From: Phytomonas francai
Taxonomy: Eukaryota > Euglenozoa > Kinetoplastea > Trypanosomatida > Trypanosomatidae
Length of the DNA: 28,912 bases
Assembly: GCA_001766655.1 (NCBI GenBank)
Contig: MJCC01000023.1
Span: forward strand, 103,590 to 132,501
Direction: 5' to 3'
Under the pieces are notes generated by a model. It saw only the letters and a program-made list of their open reading frames with translations, ran no database searches and was not told where the DNA came from. Shown piece after piece: positions 1 to 9,353 of this stretch. Each line of letters opens with the position of its first letter. Position 1 is the first letter of the stretch. Position numbers and translations under genes: made by a program.

Positions 1-1
1 C

Positions 2-1987
2 GGCCTCGCCGTCGCGACGCGGCTCGTGCGACGGCCCTGGCCGCGGGCCTTGCGCTGCGACGCCGCCAGCACCGCGCAGTTCAACTTTATCGTGAGGAGT
101 TTGAAGGTGTGGGTCGCGGAGGAGCTCAGTGGGGGCCGCGTCTCGCCCCAAGACGCGCGGGAGATCCTTGCGAATGGGCGGCTGGTTTTTAGAGATCCGG
201 AGGCGGTTCCTCTGGTCGGAGGCCTCGCCCGCGCGGGGATGGTGGATCTGCGCGAATTAAAAGCACCGGATGCTATTATTTCGATGATGGAAGCGGTCTC
301 GTCGTTGAACGCGCGAGCCCCGGAGGCGTTTTGGCGGCAAACCCTCCAACGTTTGATCGAGCTAGATGACGAGCTGCGGGATCGAATGTCGGGCGCGATG
401 GATTCTTCTTCCTATTCTTCTACGAATCCAGAAGAGGGTGGTTTTCCCGACGACTCTTACTCATCCGAGGAGAATGAGCAGTGTCGTTTGGGCGAGGTCG
501 GGCATGTCTTTTCGGGGTTGAGTACACGGCAAATTTTTCGCCTGCTGGAGGTGCTCCGGCGGGAAGGCTATTATGGTGAAGTCGCTGCACTTCACCGCCT
601 CGCCGACCAGGCACTGAAAAACATCGTTTTTGAAACCGAAGCCGCGAATTTCGAGGAATCGACGGAGACTACTCCAACAATGGCTGTCGTCGAGCAGCGC
701 GTGCGTCTCGTTTCGAATCTAACCGTCGATAAGTTTCTCCAGCTCTTGGCGATCGCGGGGGATTTTCGAATCCCTTTTCGCGTTTCCGCAGAACAGGTTT
801 CTCGGCATCTCCTCACCCCGATGGTGAGTTTCGCGGATTCGAAGAGGCTGTTGAACATAGCTCAGGTGATACGGCAAACGCGCTGCGCTTCGCAGTTTCT
901 ATTGATCGCGCTATCCGAGAGACTACGCAAAGCCGGTCCCATGTCCGCTTATCAGCTTCCTCTTTCTAAGTCTCTTATCAAATCAATCCTGCAAGATCCT
1001 ACACTGCTTTCTTGCGAACCGCTGGTCGATTTTGTTGAGTTCTTTCTCGTTGTTTGCAAGCACCATATGACGAGGCTGCGCGCCACACAGATGAACATCC
1101 TCGCGGAGATGCTTTACGCGCTTTCACGCAATTTTTCCCCAACCTCCTCCACAGGGATGCGGATTCGAGGGGTTATACATCTGATGTGCGAACAAATGGA
1201 GTTCTTGCTGGAATTAGGCGTGGTAACGCCGCGTCTGCCGACGATATTGCTGGAGTATACTATCATCCTCGGGATGCGGGAGGATGCAAGGGCGTATCCG
1301 AATGTTGCCAACCTCCGCGCGGCTCGCGATGCAGTTGTAAAAAGGGCAGGAAAAGGCGAAAATACTGAACGAAGCGGCGTTGGTTTCGAGGAACAAAAGG
1401 AAGATCCTAGCGTTTCTGTGACACCAAAGCGCTGGGAGTCGATGCGGGAAGAAGAGTTTCCCACCGTCACCAGGGCTTCCGTGCAGGTTTACGACGAATT
1501 TATTTATATTTTTGAACGCAGTGTGATCACAAAGGGTGTACCGACAATGGAGGATATCAAGCGTTTTTCCGAAATAATGGAAAGAATAGGGTTGTACAAT
1601 TTATTGATTGGCGCGGATTACATGCGAAGAGCGCACCTCGACAGAAACATGACGAGCGCTTTGGACGATAAAGCATTTTCTAATCAGTCGTTAAATGCCT
1701 TTCCCGGGTGGATTGAACAACGGGTTAGCGGTATTGTACGTAAGAAGATATTTTCTGCGAGATTAACGCATTCCTCGAGCGATGATCAGGTACTTCGAGT
1801 TTTAGGACAGCTGCACTGTGATCCTTCGAAAGTGCGAAAAATTATCGATGTATTGGATACCTCGATGTTAAGAATTTTACGCAACCAGTGTGACGTGTGG
1901 AACTACGTCAAAATCTTAGCACATCGCTTCGGTACAGCGGAGGAGCGATTGTTAGTGGAAGAACGACTAAAAAAGGCATTGTATTGA
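2..1987 (+). CDS. 3' part of a large helical protein of unknown function (5' end outside window)
   Basis: The reading frame is open from the first bases of the window to TGA at 1985-1987, so the true start lies upstream; the first start-like codon (GTG at 26) is not credible in a trypanosomatid. At least 660 residues are visible. I do not recognise the family. The protein is mostly predicted amphipathic helices with Leu/Arg/Glu-rich repeats, broken by an acidic Ser-rich linker (about nt 400-480) and a second polar linker (about nt 1340-1460). This resembles the helical-repeat style of kinetoplastid mitochondrial RNA-metabolism or ribosome-assembly proteins, but no diagnostic motif is visible, so that is a guess. 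The first 260 bases are much more GC-rich than the rest of the gene. A TA microsatellite follows 62 bases after the stop. Confidence 0.8.
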   Translation, partial: GLAVATRLVRRPWPRALRCDAASTAQFNFIVRSLKVWVAEELSGGRVSPQDAREILANGRLVFRDPEAVPLVGGLARAGMVDLRELKAPDAIISMMEAVSSLNARAPEAFWRQTLQRLIELDDELRDRMSGAMDSSSYSSTNPEEGGFPDDSYSSEENEQCRLGEVGHVFSGLSTRQIFRLLEVLRREGYYGEVAALHRLADQALKNIVFETEAANFEESTETTPTMAVVEQRVRLVSNLTVDKFLQLLAIAGDFRIPFRVSAEQVSRHLLTPMVSFADSKRLLNIAQVIRQTRCASQFLLIALSERLRKAGPMSAYQLPLSKSLIKSILQDPTLLSCEPLVDFVEFFLVVCKHHMTRLRATQMNILAEMLYALSRNFSPTSSTGMRIRGVIHLMCEQMEFLLELGVVTPRLPTILLEYTIILGMREDARAYPNVANLRAARDAVVKRAGKGENTERSGVGFEEQKEDPSVSVTPKRWESMREEEFPTVTRASVQVYDEFIYIFERSVITKGVPTMEDIKRFSEIMERIGLYNLLIGADYMRRAHLDRNMTSALDDKAFSNQSLNAFPGWIEQRVSGIVRKKIFSARLTHSSSDDQVLRVLGQLHCDPSKVRKIIDVLDTSMLRILRNQCDVWNYVKILAHRFGTAEERLLVEERLKKALY

Positions 1988-2049
1988 AGGAGAATAAACA
2001 ATTCTAGAAAGGATTTTATTTCCTTTGATACATGCGCTTGTTTTATCAC

Positions 2050-2070
2050 TATATATATATATATATATAT
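2050..2070. repeat. TA microsatellite 3' of the first gene
   Basis: An uninterrupted alternating TA run of about ten units, 62 bases downstream of the stop at 1987. Confidence 0.95.
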
Positions 2071-2469
2071 CGCTCTCCTACATAGCTCAGATTTATTAAC
2101 GGATAAACATGAATATCATCATAGGTACAGCAAGATTGAACGAAACTTTGTATTTCGTGTAATTTGTAGATCCCGAGATGGGTGTGCTGCCTAATAAGTT
2201 TAGCGAGCGAATAATAAGCCTTAAATGTTTAAGATTAGAGATTGAGGTAAGAATAGGAAAAGAAAACTTTGGCAACGTATGGTTGACACTGCGCTTTATT
2301 CCGCTAATTTTTTGACCACTAATATTAATTTTGATTACTTCTAAAATGCTCATATGAAAAGAACTTTCTATAGATTTCATTCACTGCAAAAAAAAAAGGA
2401 AAATATTTCTCTGCATATTAAAAAGCTGAAATATATAAGAAATAAAATTCATTAGCCTTCTAATTCAGT

Positions 2470-2720
2470 TTCCCGTCAGATTACCGCGCTTCGGGTGCCT
2501 GTGCTATCGTTCTCTGCCGTAATAATAGCTCACTCCGCGAAAGTGGGGTGGTTCCGTGATAGCCAAACTCTCTGAAACTTCAGGGTGTGGCCTCCTAGAA
2601 ACCGACTTTATAAGGCTGACATAACCAATACTAGATTAAAATTGTGTTAGACCTATGGCAAAGTTGAAACAGCGATAGTGAGTAGAATTAAGAGGGAAAC
2701 CCTCACGGAGGGCCTTTTTA
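2470..2720 (+). other. Possible structured RNA segment in spacer
   Basis: This stretch is less AT-rich than its surroundings and can form several nested hairpins. GCTATC (about 2503) can pair with GATAGC (about 2558), enclosing a CACTCC/GGGGTG stem capped by a GCGAAA-type loop. A second hairpin follows at about 2568-2583 (CTCTGA pairing with TCAGGG). A third, CCCTC/GAGGG, at about 2700 is followed by five Ts. I could not match it to U1, U3-U6, 7SL, spliced-leader or other known trypanosomatid RNAs. It may be chance folding. Confidence 0.2.
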
Positions 2721-3134
2721 CAGACTAACTACTTTCATAAGCAAGAAACAGGACAAAGACACCCCCAAAAGAACGACCATTGCTTAGCTTTAGGACTTGT
2801 ATAACAGGTGAATCCAATTTAGTCATCCCCCCTTACACACCAGTAAGTGCTATAAAAGATCTCCGGTTGCATACATGACAAGCAAGGTCTAGAGTTCTAT
2901 AAGTCAAGCACCTTTAAAATTTCAAAAACCCATCTAGACTCCTGTATTTTTCAGGAATTTGACTTCGAAGCCCTTATCATTCCTAAACCACATGCTAAAA
3001 ACTAGCAAATCAAATACTAATGATATGTGTGGCCAAAGCATTTCCTAAAAACTCTAAACTACAGTAAAAAAAAACAAGAAGATAAAAAAGAATCTAAATG
3101 CGTAGAGTGTGACTGCAGCTGCCGTCTAACAGCG

Positions 3135-3168
3135 CATGCAAATGTGTGTGTGTGTGTGTGTTTGCATG
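3135..3168. repeat. TG microsatellite flanked by perfect 8-bp inverted repeats
   Basis: CATGCAAA (3135-3142) and its exact reverse complement TTTGCATG (3161-3168) enclose nine TG units. The arms could pair and leave the TG run as the loop. Confidence 0.9.
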
Positions 3169-3892
3169 GAAAACCATAACGTTCTCTGCCATTGGGGGCA
3201 CTCCTCCGATATATTTTGTTAAATAAATACATGCTTTAATATATATTTGGTCTTTTCTGCGCAGCCCACATGACCCTGCTAACAAGTATCGCGTAGCTGG
3301 CGCTGCTCTCTCTTTTTTGGCTCCTTTTCCCTTTCGAGACATTAATTTGGGTTGTAAGAGGGCCGAAAAGTGAATAAGAATGTAAATTCTCAATGGGTGG
3401 TACACTAGTGTGAAGTTCTCCACTTTTTATTAGGTGCGTCTTAGTAATAATACATATATCAGTTTCCATCTTTAATACTACGTTGTGGTTGTTTGCTCCG
3501 CGAACAAAGAGGGGTAATCCCGATGCTGTTTCTTTAGGACTCAGAGTTCCAGAATCGAGATAATCAAATACTCGCTTGAAATGGGTTATAATCATAACTG
3601 CATTCTTTTAAATCTTTTAACAGTGAATTCCTACAATAAAATATAATCTTAGGCGATGTTTATGTTGTACCTCATTTATGTCTTATTAAACAAGTAAATA
3701 CGTACATGACGATGAAACGACCAGCGATGGCCCGTCTCAATCCCCCCAACCAATCATTATGTGCACTCGTGATGCGGCGCAACTGTGCCCGAATCGATCG
3801 CCTCACCCCCTCCTTTTCTGTCTACTTACAACCATTCATATCAAAAGCATACTATTACCAAACACACTTTAAAAAGCCTTCCTACTAATTGC

Positions 3893-4330
3893 ATGTCCCG
3901 CAACACCCAGGACGCTCGCTCGAGCGAGCCTGACAAGAATCCATTGGCGTGGGTGGAGCCCGGTAACGGCACCTCCCTGCCGTCCGAACTGCCGGACTTC
4001 GGCCGGCCGGTGCTCGGCAACGAAAAAAGTGCCACGCTGAAGCACGACGGCGGCCTCGACAAGCAGTCTCCCCATTCGCAGCCTGAGAAGGAGTACATGT
4101 ACAAGCCCCGCAACGTCATGGCCCGCGCCTTCAACTACGTCATCCCGCACGGCGGCATCCTCTCCGGCAGCTTCAACCTCGCCAGCCTGACCTTCGGCGC
4201 GGGCACGCTGTCGCTGCCCTACGCATTCGGCGTGGCGGGCATAATATGGCCTGAACCTAAAAAACAGCTCTTTGGCGCTGGCCGTCCTTATTTTTGTCGT
4301 CGTTTCCTAGATGAGTTTCCTGAAGATTGA
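3893..4330 (+). pseudogene. Truncated amino acid transporter (AAT/AAAP family), broken in the second membrane helix
   Basis: From ATG at 3893 the frame encodes a hydrophilic N-terminus of about 80 residues, then the start of the amino acid/auxin permease fold: a PHGGI segment and FGAGTLSLPYAF. This aligns with PYGGM and VGAGIMGLPAAF in the intact transporter at 7926, so family membership is clear. After GVAGI the frame becomes unrelated and stops at 4328-4330. A different frame (about 4275-4312) resumes a hydrophobic segment reading SLALAVLIFVVVS, expected for helix 2, and then hits TAG. The other nine or so helices are not detectable downstream. The remnant is GC-rich, unlike the AT-rich intact copy, so it is not simply a recent duplicate of it. 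An assembly error could explain the frameshift but not the loss of the rest of the gene. Confidence 0.85.
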
Positions 4331-4389
4331 TGCATTCTGCAAGCCACTGGAATGCATTCCTGAAAAAAGATATTAAGCTAAAGGCACGT

Positions 4390-4441
4390 ATGCTCATCCC
4401 ATGGGGAGCGGGTTGGGTGCGCGTCCCCCATTCTTGAGCAT
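4390..4441. repeat. Imperfect inverted repeat just after the transporter remnant
   Basis: ATGCTCA at 4390-4396 is matched by its exact reverse complement TGAGCAT at 4435-4441. The arms extend imperfectly inward as ATGGGG-type and CCCCCAT-type blocks. It lies between the broken transporter and the U2 locus. Function is unknown. Confidence 0.6.
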
Positions 4442-4504
4442 GACAGCTAACCATTATGCCAGGTGCGTCGGTGGGCCGCCCCCTTAAAGGGTGGTGAAAA
4501 ATAT

Positions 4505-4603
4505 CGTCTCCATGGGATTTGAACCCGCGGCATTAAGCGGGTCGTGTATGCTGAAGCCTACTGTACCAAAGTGTTAAGGTCGCGTTCGTTAATAATAGAG
4601 ACA
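4505..4603 (-). promoter_or_regulatory. Divergent tRNA-like element with B box, probable Pol III promoter of the U2 gene
   Basis: Read on the minus strand, this stretch ends like a tRNA. A B-box/T-arm GGGTTCAAATCCC (4514-4526) is followed by GGAGACG, which pairs (with wobbles) with TGTCTCT at the other end to form a seven-base acceptor-like stem, extendable by two pairs. An A-box-like GACCTTAACACTTTGG sits about 55 bases from the B box. The middle does not fold well: the anticodon arm (around TAGGCTTCAGCAT) is weak and the total length of 99 is too long for a normal tRNA. It lies 70 bases upstream of U2 and points away from it. In trypanosomatids U2 is transcribed by RNA polymerase III using extragenic A/B-box-like elements upstream, so a promoter role is more likely than a functional tRNA. 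A degenerate tRNA-Sec or type II tRNA is the alternative. Confidence 0.6.
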
Positions 4604-4673
4604 TTAATTTTATATTTTACTTGTCATATGTTTCCAAAGCGTAGTGTTTTGTGACTTGCCCCGTAGTCCTGTC

Positions 4674-4820
4674 ATATCTTCTCGGCTATTTAGCTAAGAT
4701 CATGTTTTAAAACTGTTTTCATCAGAGTAACTCCTGATGCGTGCCTTCGGGCACATGATTAGTAAATTTTGGCAAGCGACCGTTTCCTTGGAGTTCCACG
4801 CCTTCCAGGGGAGCGGGCCT
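4674..4820 (+). ncRNA. U2: U2 small nuclear RNA
   Basis: U2 pairs with the branch site and is a core component of the spliceosome, which in trypanosomatids mainly performs spliced-leader trans-splicing. The 5' end carries the highly conserved U2 block CTTCTCGGCTATTTAGCTAA with its ATCTT/AAGAT stem. Stem IIa follows (CATCAG 4720-4725, CTGATG 4734-4739, loop AGTAACTC), then a UUCG-capped stem IIb (GTGCC/GGCAC, 4741-4754). The Sm-like site AAATTTTGG is at 4764-4772. The canonical GTAGTA branch-recognition box is absent and the position holds GTTTTAAAAC, in keeping with the divergent kinetoplastid U2. The length to the T-run, about 147 bases, fits the compact trypanosomatid U2. The exact 3' end is inferred. 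It is transcribed in the same direction as the protein genes. Confidence 0.93.
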
Positions 4821-4827
4821 TTTTTTT
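4820..4827 (+). terminator. U2: T-run terminator of the U2 gene
   Basis: Eight consecutive Ts directly follow the GC-rich 3' end of U2. Such runs stop RNA polymerase III, which makes U2 in trypanosomatids. Confidence 0.75.
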
Positions 4828-7740
4828 CCCGTATCGGCTTCTCGGGAATCCGCTGCGGAATTCTCGTCTTCGGGAAAAAGATTGGTCAAGTGTTTTCGCT
4901 CCTGGTGAATGGTTTTTCATTTTTTTCTCTTTACATTGAAAAACGCGACATTGCCAATTTGCAAATATTTTTCTGAAAAATAAATGGAAAAACGTTTGAA
5001 TGTAAACTGTATTTGTTTTGTAATAAAAACACCATTAGCTACATATAGCTTCTTGCAATGGCCCATGCCAGCGATATGCGTTATGCAATTGTATCTGTGA
5101 GGATTGTATTTTCAATCTTTCTTTTAAAATGCATTTCACTGCCTTGATCATTGAAATAATGGGAGGGCGCCTGGGAGTGAATATTTTTTTATGAATGCGG
5201 AAAATGATTATGTGGGAATATTGGTTCTTACCATGGGGTCTGCGTGCGGTGGTGGGACGCCAAATCGCATATATTTTTGAATATTAAGGGTTAAAATTAT
5301 TTTTATTCACACGTAAGCACCAAAGATGGGGAGGTTGGGTGTGCATCCTCTTCGGTTTCGGAGGTCGATGCGCTCTCAGGGCCACAAGCCCAGAGAACAT
5401 GCCTATGTAAAAACTTTATAAATGCTGTTGCGCGGGTGTGTGCTATAAGCAATTTATAAACTAACAATAGATTGCTCACATAATGCACCTATACGCCTAT
5501 ATGGCGAGCCACAAAACGAACATAGGCAAAAAAAATAATTGAATGGGGTTTGGGCGGGTGGGGTGCATCATGCGTCTTCACCGTTTACGCGGCGGATCGG
5601 TGGGTAACGCATAGGGGCATGGCGTGCACCCCCCTTGTTTTAAGAAAAAAACTATTGTGATTTGGGTTGCAATACCCATACTAAACTGTGGAGTTGAATA
5701 TAGAATGAATAAATTTTTAGGAAAGATATTTTTCAGAAAAATAAAGGGCCGATATTTGATATCTAAAGGCAAAAAAGAAATTAAGGCCTTCATTATCGAA
5801 AAAATGACATCGTCATTCAAAACAAAACGGGGGGATAAAATAAATTGGCAAGGGCGTATGTGAAGCAGAAAATTACATAAAAAATAGAAACCATCGGGGA
5901 GGTGTGCGCCCTTTTTATTTTCACAGCCCCATTCTTAGATTGCGAAATTAAAAAAGGGGGGCTTGGGATCCAACCGATTCAGCTATGGGGCCTACACGGA
6001 ATCAACAGGAAATAGATAAAACGTATATATCGAGGGAATAGGGAACCAAAACCCGTTTGACATCCCCCATGATAAAAAAATTAAAAGTTTTTCACATGCA
6101 CAAGCGAAATGCTTATCAATTTGGTTTCGTGGATATCGCTGGGTCTCGATTTTTTTTTCCTGCAATGGTTGGGGCGTGGGGAATTTTTTGATGCGGGCGA
6201 TATGGGTTTATATGCGTTATAAGGGGGTCATTTGAAACCAACTTGATCCACATTAGCTTTTGCTTTTTCAAAAGGCTTAAATCCCGCGAATACTAGTAAT
6301 TTATGCGTGGCTTTTCGGCGGGGGTGGCAAATTAATAATTCCAGGGCCATCCATTTTTGGGGCCATATTTAAACCTGTCCACGCCCAGGGGGCCCAATCA
6401 TACCCAATGGCTCCGGCGGGGCCTCCGGGCTAAAAAAACTCATTTTTAGCCATCCCACTGCATATATTTATATCAGGTTTCGTATTTATTATTTAAAACA
6501 ATATGCGAAAAGGGGGGGGGTTTAGGTTTTTCTTACGTTTGTGAATCGCCCTCGCGCTCTTGAGCACCCCCTTGGGGTTGCTCTGGGGGCGGGCGTGCCT
6601 ATTGATTCGCTTGGGAAAGGGGCTCGGAAAGAGTTATCCCTCTTGGATTCTATATTTTGGATCCTCTACTTCCTTTCTTCGGGTATGGTTTCTTTCAATG
6701 GGTCGGGGGTGGGGTGGGCACGCTGTTTTAAGGTTTGATGCCGTTTCCCTCGGATGGGATGTGGGGGGGGGGCGTGTGTGTGGGAGAAAAATCCGGTGGG
6801 TCGGACCCCCGGCGCGGCGAGAGGGAGGGTGCGCATCGCCGGGCTACGGGGGGGTCTTGCGCGGCGCGTGTCTCGATTTCTTTTGTTCTTTTCGCCAATC
6901 CCTCACGCCTGTCTGAGGAAATAAATGTTCTTATTGGTCCGTTGGGTTGGCTCGCATTTCGCATGTCTTGCCGCAAATCGTGGCATCACCTAATTTCCTT
7001 TCAGATTTGTGCGACCACCAGCCTGATAATAGTATTATTACTATGTTTTTTGCATCTCAAGGTTCTGCCCTATGAGGCCTGCTAGCGGTTCTTTTGACCC
7101 GTTCATGGCACTCCTTGGATATGGGGTTGGGGGTTGGTTCCTCCCCAGTGCGTGGGTCTCATGGCCGCAACGCATGTTTAGCCATTGAAAGGCGCGTCTT
7201 TAGAATTGTATTGGAACACCCCTTCGGCGTGAATAGGGGCAACTCAGCTTTTGCTATTAAAAAGCACCGATATTATTTACCTTTCATCTTTGTTTTTGGG
7301 TCCACTGAGGGCACTTCACGGCCTGCAGACGAGCCGAAAGGGCGCATTCATACTGGTAAGAAGACTGAGCGCATGCTGGGGTGCCCGTTTTGAAGCAACT
7401 TAAGGGGAAGAACGACATTAGCCTTTTCATACGGGGAAAAACTATTCTTGCAGTATTCCATGCTCCAATTTTTATGTAAATTTTAGATACTCCTCCGCGT
7501 TCACATTATACAAACTCTCTTGTTCCTTTAGTAGCATCGGTGTGGTATGTGTTGAGAAGGTTATCAGATTGCATTGCATTTAATTTGTGTGGTCTTCTTA
7601 TTCTTACACTTCGATTGAATATAGAGTGGTTGGTATTCTTACTTAAGGCCCCGTCGTCAGCCAATTTCTGTGGTATTTAATTCAATTTTTACCTCTTGAA
7701 AAAGGTTTACAATCCTTTGACCTTAATCGTGCTCCAATAC
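4828..7740. other. Gene-free, homopolymer-rich region of about 2.9 kb
   Basis: No reading frame here carries a recognisable domain. Composition swings between AT-rich tracts and G- or C-rich runs (for example around 6513, 6763 and 5631). A recurring GGTTGGGTGYGCA-like word appears near 4411 and 5332, with looser versions near 5555 and 6828. A hairpin TCTCAGGGC/GCCCAGAGA lies near 5374-5396. Short frames at 6541-7085 and 7094-7393 look like chance products of GC-rich DNA. It may be decayed transporter-array DNA between the broken and intact copies, but I found no residual transporter motifs. Confidence 0.5.
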
Positions 7741-7850
7741 AACTCTTGATTAGAGCTGTTTTTTTTTTTTAGATGTTGGTACATGTGGTGTGGTTACTGG
7801 TGCTTACAAAGTATTCCCCTCTATTTTTTTTGCCTTAGTAAAGTTCAAAG

Positions 7851-7871
7851 CTTTTTTTTTTAACTTAAAAG
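7851..7871 (+). promoter_or_regulatory. Predicted polypyrimidine tract and trans-splice acceptor for the intact transporter
   Basis: A T-run at 7852-7862 is followed by AG at 7870-7871, 54 bases before the ATG. Earlier candidates are a longer T-run at 7759-7770 with AG at 7771-7772, and AG at 7837-7838. The exact acceptor is not decided by sequence alone. Confidence 0.5.
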
Positions 7872-7925
7872 GTACGTTTTACAAAAGTAATATATTTCTT
7901 GTTTTCTAAAGTGACACCCCCCAAG

Positions 7926-9338
7926 ATGAATACTAAAGAGGAGGAGTCCTCTGGGAAAGAGGTGAGACATTTGGGTGACACTCAGCATGAGTTGGATGTT
8001 AATCAACAGGGAGATTCCCCTGTCATGGGGAAATTAAATACAATTCTAAATGAATCGAAAAATGTGGATGAAGCGACACCCGACAAGCCAGCTTCTATTG
8101 CAAGCACAGTTATTGCACTTCTAACTACCCTTGTTCCTTATGGTGGCATGATTTCAACTATGTTTAACGTTGCTGCAACCTCAGTTGGGGCTGGTATAAT
8201 GGGCTTACCTGCGGCTTTCAACAGCACTGGAATTATTATGGCCATTGTCTATCTCATTCTTATCACTTCCGAAACAGTTTACTCCATGCGGTTATTAGCC
8301 CAGGCTGCCGAGAAAACCAATTTGCACTCCTTCGAAGAGTTATCAGTTCTTCTTCATCCCAAGGCGTATATTGTAGTTTCTATTCTACGTATACTGAACA
8401 CATTGAGTGGAACCATTGCTTTTGTCGCTACAGTAGGTGACTTATTGCAACCCATACTTGAATCTATTGACGGTACACCTTCATTCCTTCGGAAAGATAT
8501 TGGGAGGAAATTATTGCAAGTTGGACTATGGCTAGTTTTTATGTTCCCCTTCGCATTTACTCGGAAGTTCAACACCCTCCGATATGCATCAATTTTTGGA
8601 ATAAGCTTTATGTTTTACTTAATTATTGTTATTATAGTACACTATTTCACGTTTGGATTGAAAGCTGATCCACCAGCACGTACTAAATTGGTAAATACAG
8701 GAAATATCGCGCTTAATGGAATGGGTATTTTTATTTTCCTTTACATGTGCCAAATCAACTGCCTAGAAATATATTTTGAAATGACCAAGCGTAGTGTCAA
8801 ACGCTTTACTTTGTGCATAACTATCAGCCTTATCTTCTGCGGTCTTTTGTATTTTGCGACTGGTTTATTTGGCTACCTGGACTTTGGCGATGAAGTAACA
8901 GGGTCGATTCTTCATAAATACAATCCTATTAAAGAGCCACAGATTCTTATATGCTACATTGGTATCTTTTTTAAGGTATGTGTTTCGTTTGGGCTTATCA
9001 ATAACACGTGTGCGTGCGCAGTATTTCCCTTGCTTGGCTGGGATCCACTCACGATTTCTTCGAAAAAGTATATTTCTGTTTCTGTAGGGTTGGCTTTCGT
9101 TGCTCTTATACTTGCTTCTCTTGTTCCTAATATAAACATGGTGTTTGGACTTAGTGGAGGTTTACTCGGGGGAACCATTGGGTTTATGCTTCCTGCCCTG
9201 TTCATTATGTATTCTGGAAATTGGAATCGGAAATCAGTTGGTATAATCAACTATGTATCTACCTACCTCGTGCTCATCGGGGGTGTTGTCGCATTTGTAT
9301 TTGCAACGGTGGCTAGCATTTATTCCGCTTGGAACTAA
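7926..9338 (+). CDS. Amino acid transporter, AAAP family (trypanosomatid AAT)
   Basis: A 470-residue polytopic membrane protein that should move amino acids across the plasma or an organelle membrane; the substrate cannot be read from sequence. I chose ATG 7926 because the open frame upstream offers only a TTG at 7899. A hydrophilic N-terminus of about 65 residues, typical of the family, is followed by about eleven hydrophobic helices. The hallmark first pair reads PYGGMIS and VGAGIMGLPAAFNSTG, then a helix ending in SMRLLAQAAEKT. Later family-like segments include an FFKVCVSF helix and GLSGGLLGGTIGFMLP near the end. The length is normal for trypanosomatid AATs and no break is seen. Codon use is strikingly AT-rich compared with the GC-rich transporter remnant upstream and the genes downstream. 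A TA microsatellite begins at the stop codon. Confidence 0.93.
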   Translation: MNTKEEESSGKEVRHLGDTQHELDVNQQGDSPVMGKLNTILNESKNVDEATPDKPASIASTVIALLTTLVPYGGMISTMFNVAATSVGAGIMGLPAAFNSTGIIMAIVYLILITSETVYSMRLLAQAAEKTNLHSFEELSVLLHPKAYIVVSILRILNTLSGTIAFVATVGDLLQPILESIDGTPSFLRKDIGRKLLQVGLWLVFMFPFAFTRKFNTLRYASIFGISFMFYLIIVIIVHYFTFGLKADPPARTKLVNTGNIALNGMGIFIFLYMCQINCLEIYFEMTKRSVKRFTLCITISLIFCGLLYFATGLFGYLDFGDEVTGSILHKYNPIKEPQILICYIGIFFKVCVSFGLINNTCACAVFPLLGWDPLTISSKKYISVSVGLAFVALILASLVPNINMVFGLSGGLLGGTIGFMLPALFIMYSGNWNRKSVGIINYVSTYLVLIGGVVAFVFATVASIYSAWN

Positions 9339-9353
9339 TATATATATATATAT
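9338..9353. repeat. TA microsatellite directly after the transporter stop
   Basis: An alternating TA run of about eight units that starts at the stop codon itself, so it begins the 3' untranslated region. Confidence 0.9.

Larger units (their letters stand above)
1988..3892. other. AT-rich spacer without a convincing gene
   Basis: No open frame here looks like a conserved protein. It holds a TA microsatellite, a TG microsatellite inside a short palindrome, and a possibly structured segment at 2470-2720. Two overlapping minus-strand frames (3094-3423 and 3236-3595, the longer 119 codons) have no recognisable domain and run against the direction of every other gene. A pyrimidine-rich stretch at 3803-3830 just upstream of the amino acid transporter remnant may be its old trans-splicing signal. 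Confidence 0.6.

Noticed and set aside
3094..3595. Two minus-strand frames of 109 and 119 codons
   Set aside because: They overlap each other, include a TG microsatellite, run against all other genes and show no domain.
4505..4603. Functional tRNA-Sec or tRNA-Ser/Leu
   Set aside because: The anticodon arm does not fold well, the length of 99 is too great and the D region is too long; a promoter element or degenerate tRNA fits better.
4737..4976. 79-codon open frame
   Set aside because: It starts inside the U2 snRNA gene and has no protein features.
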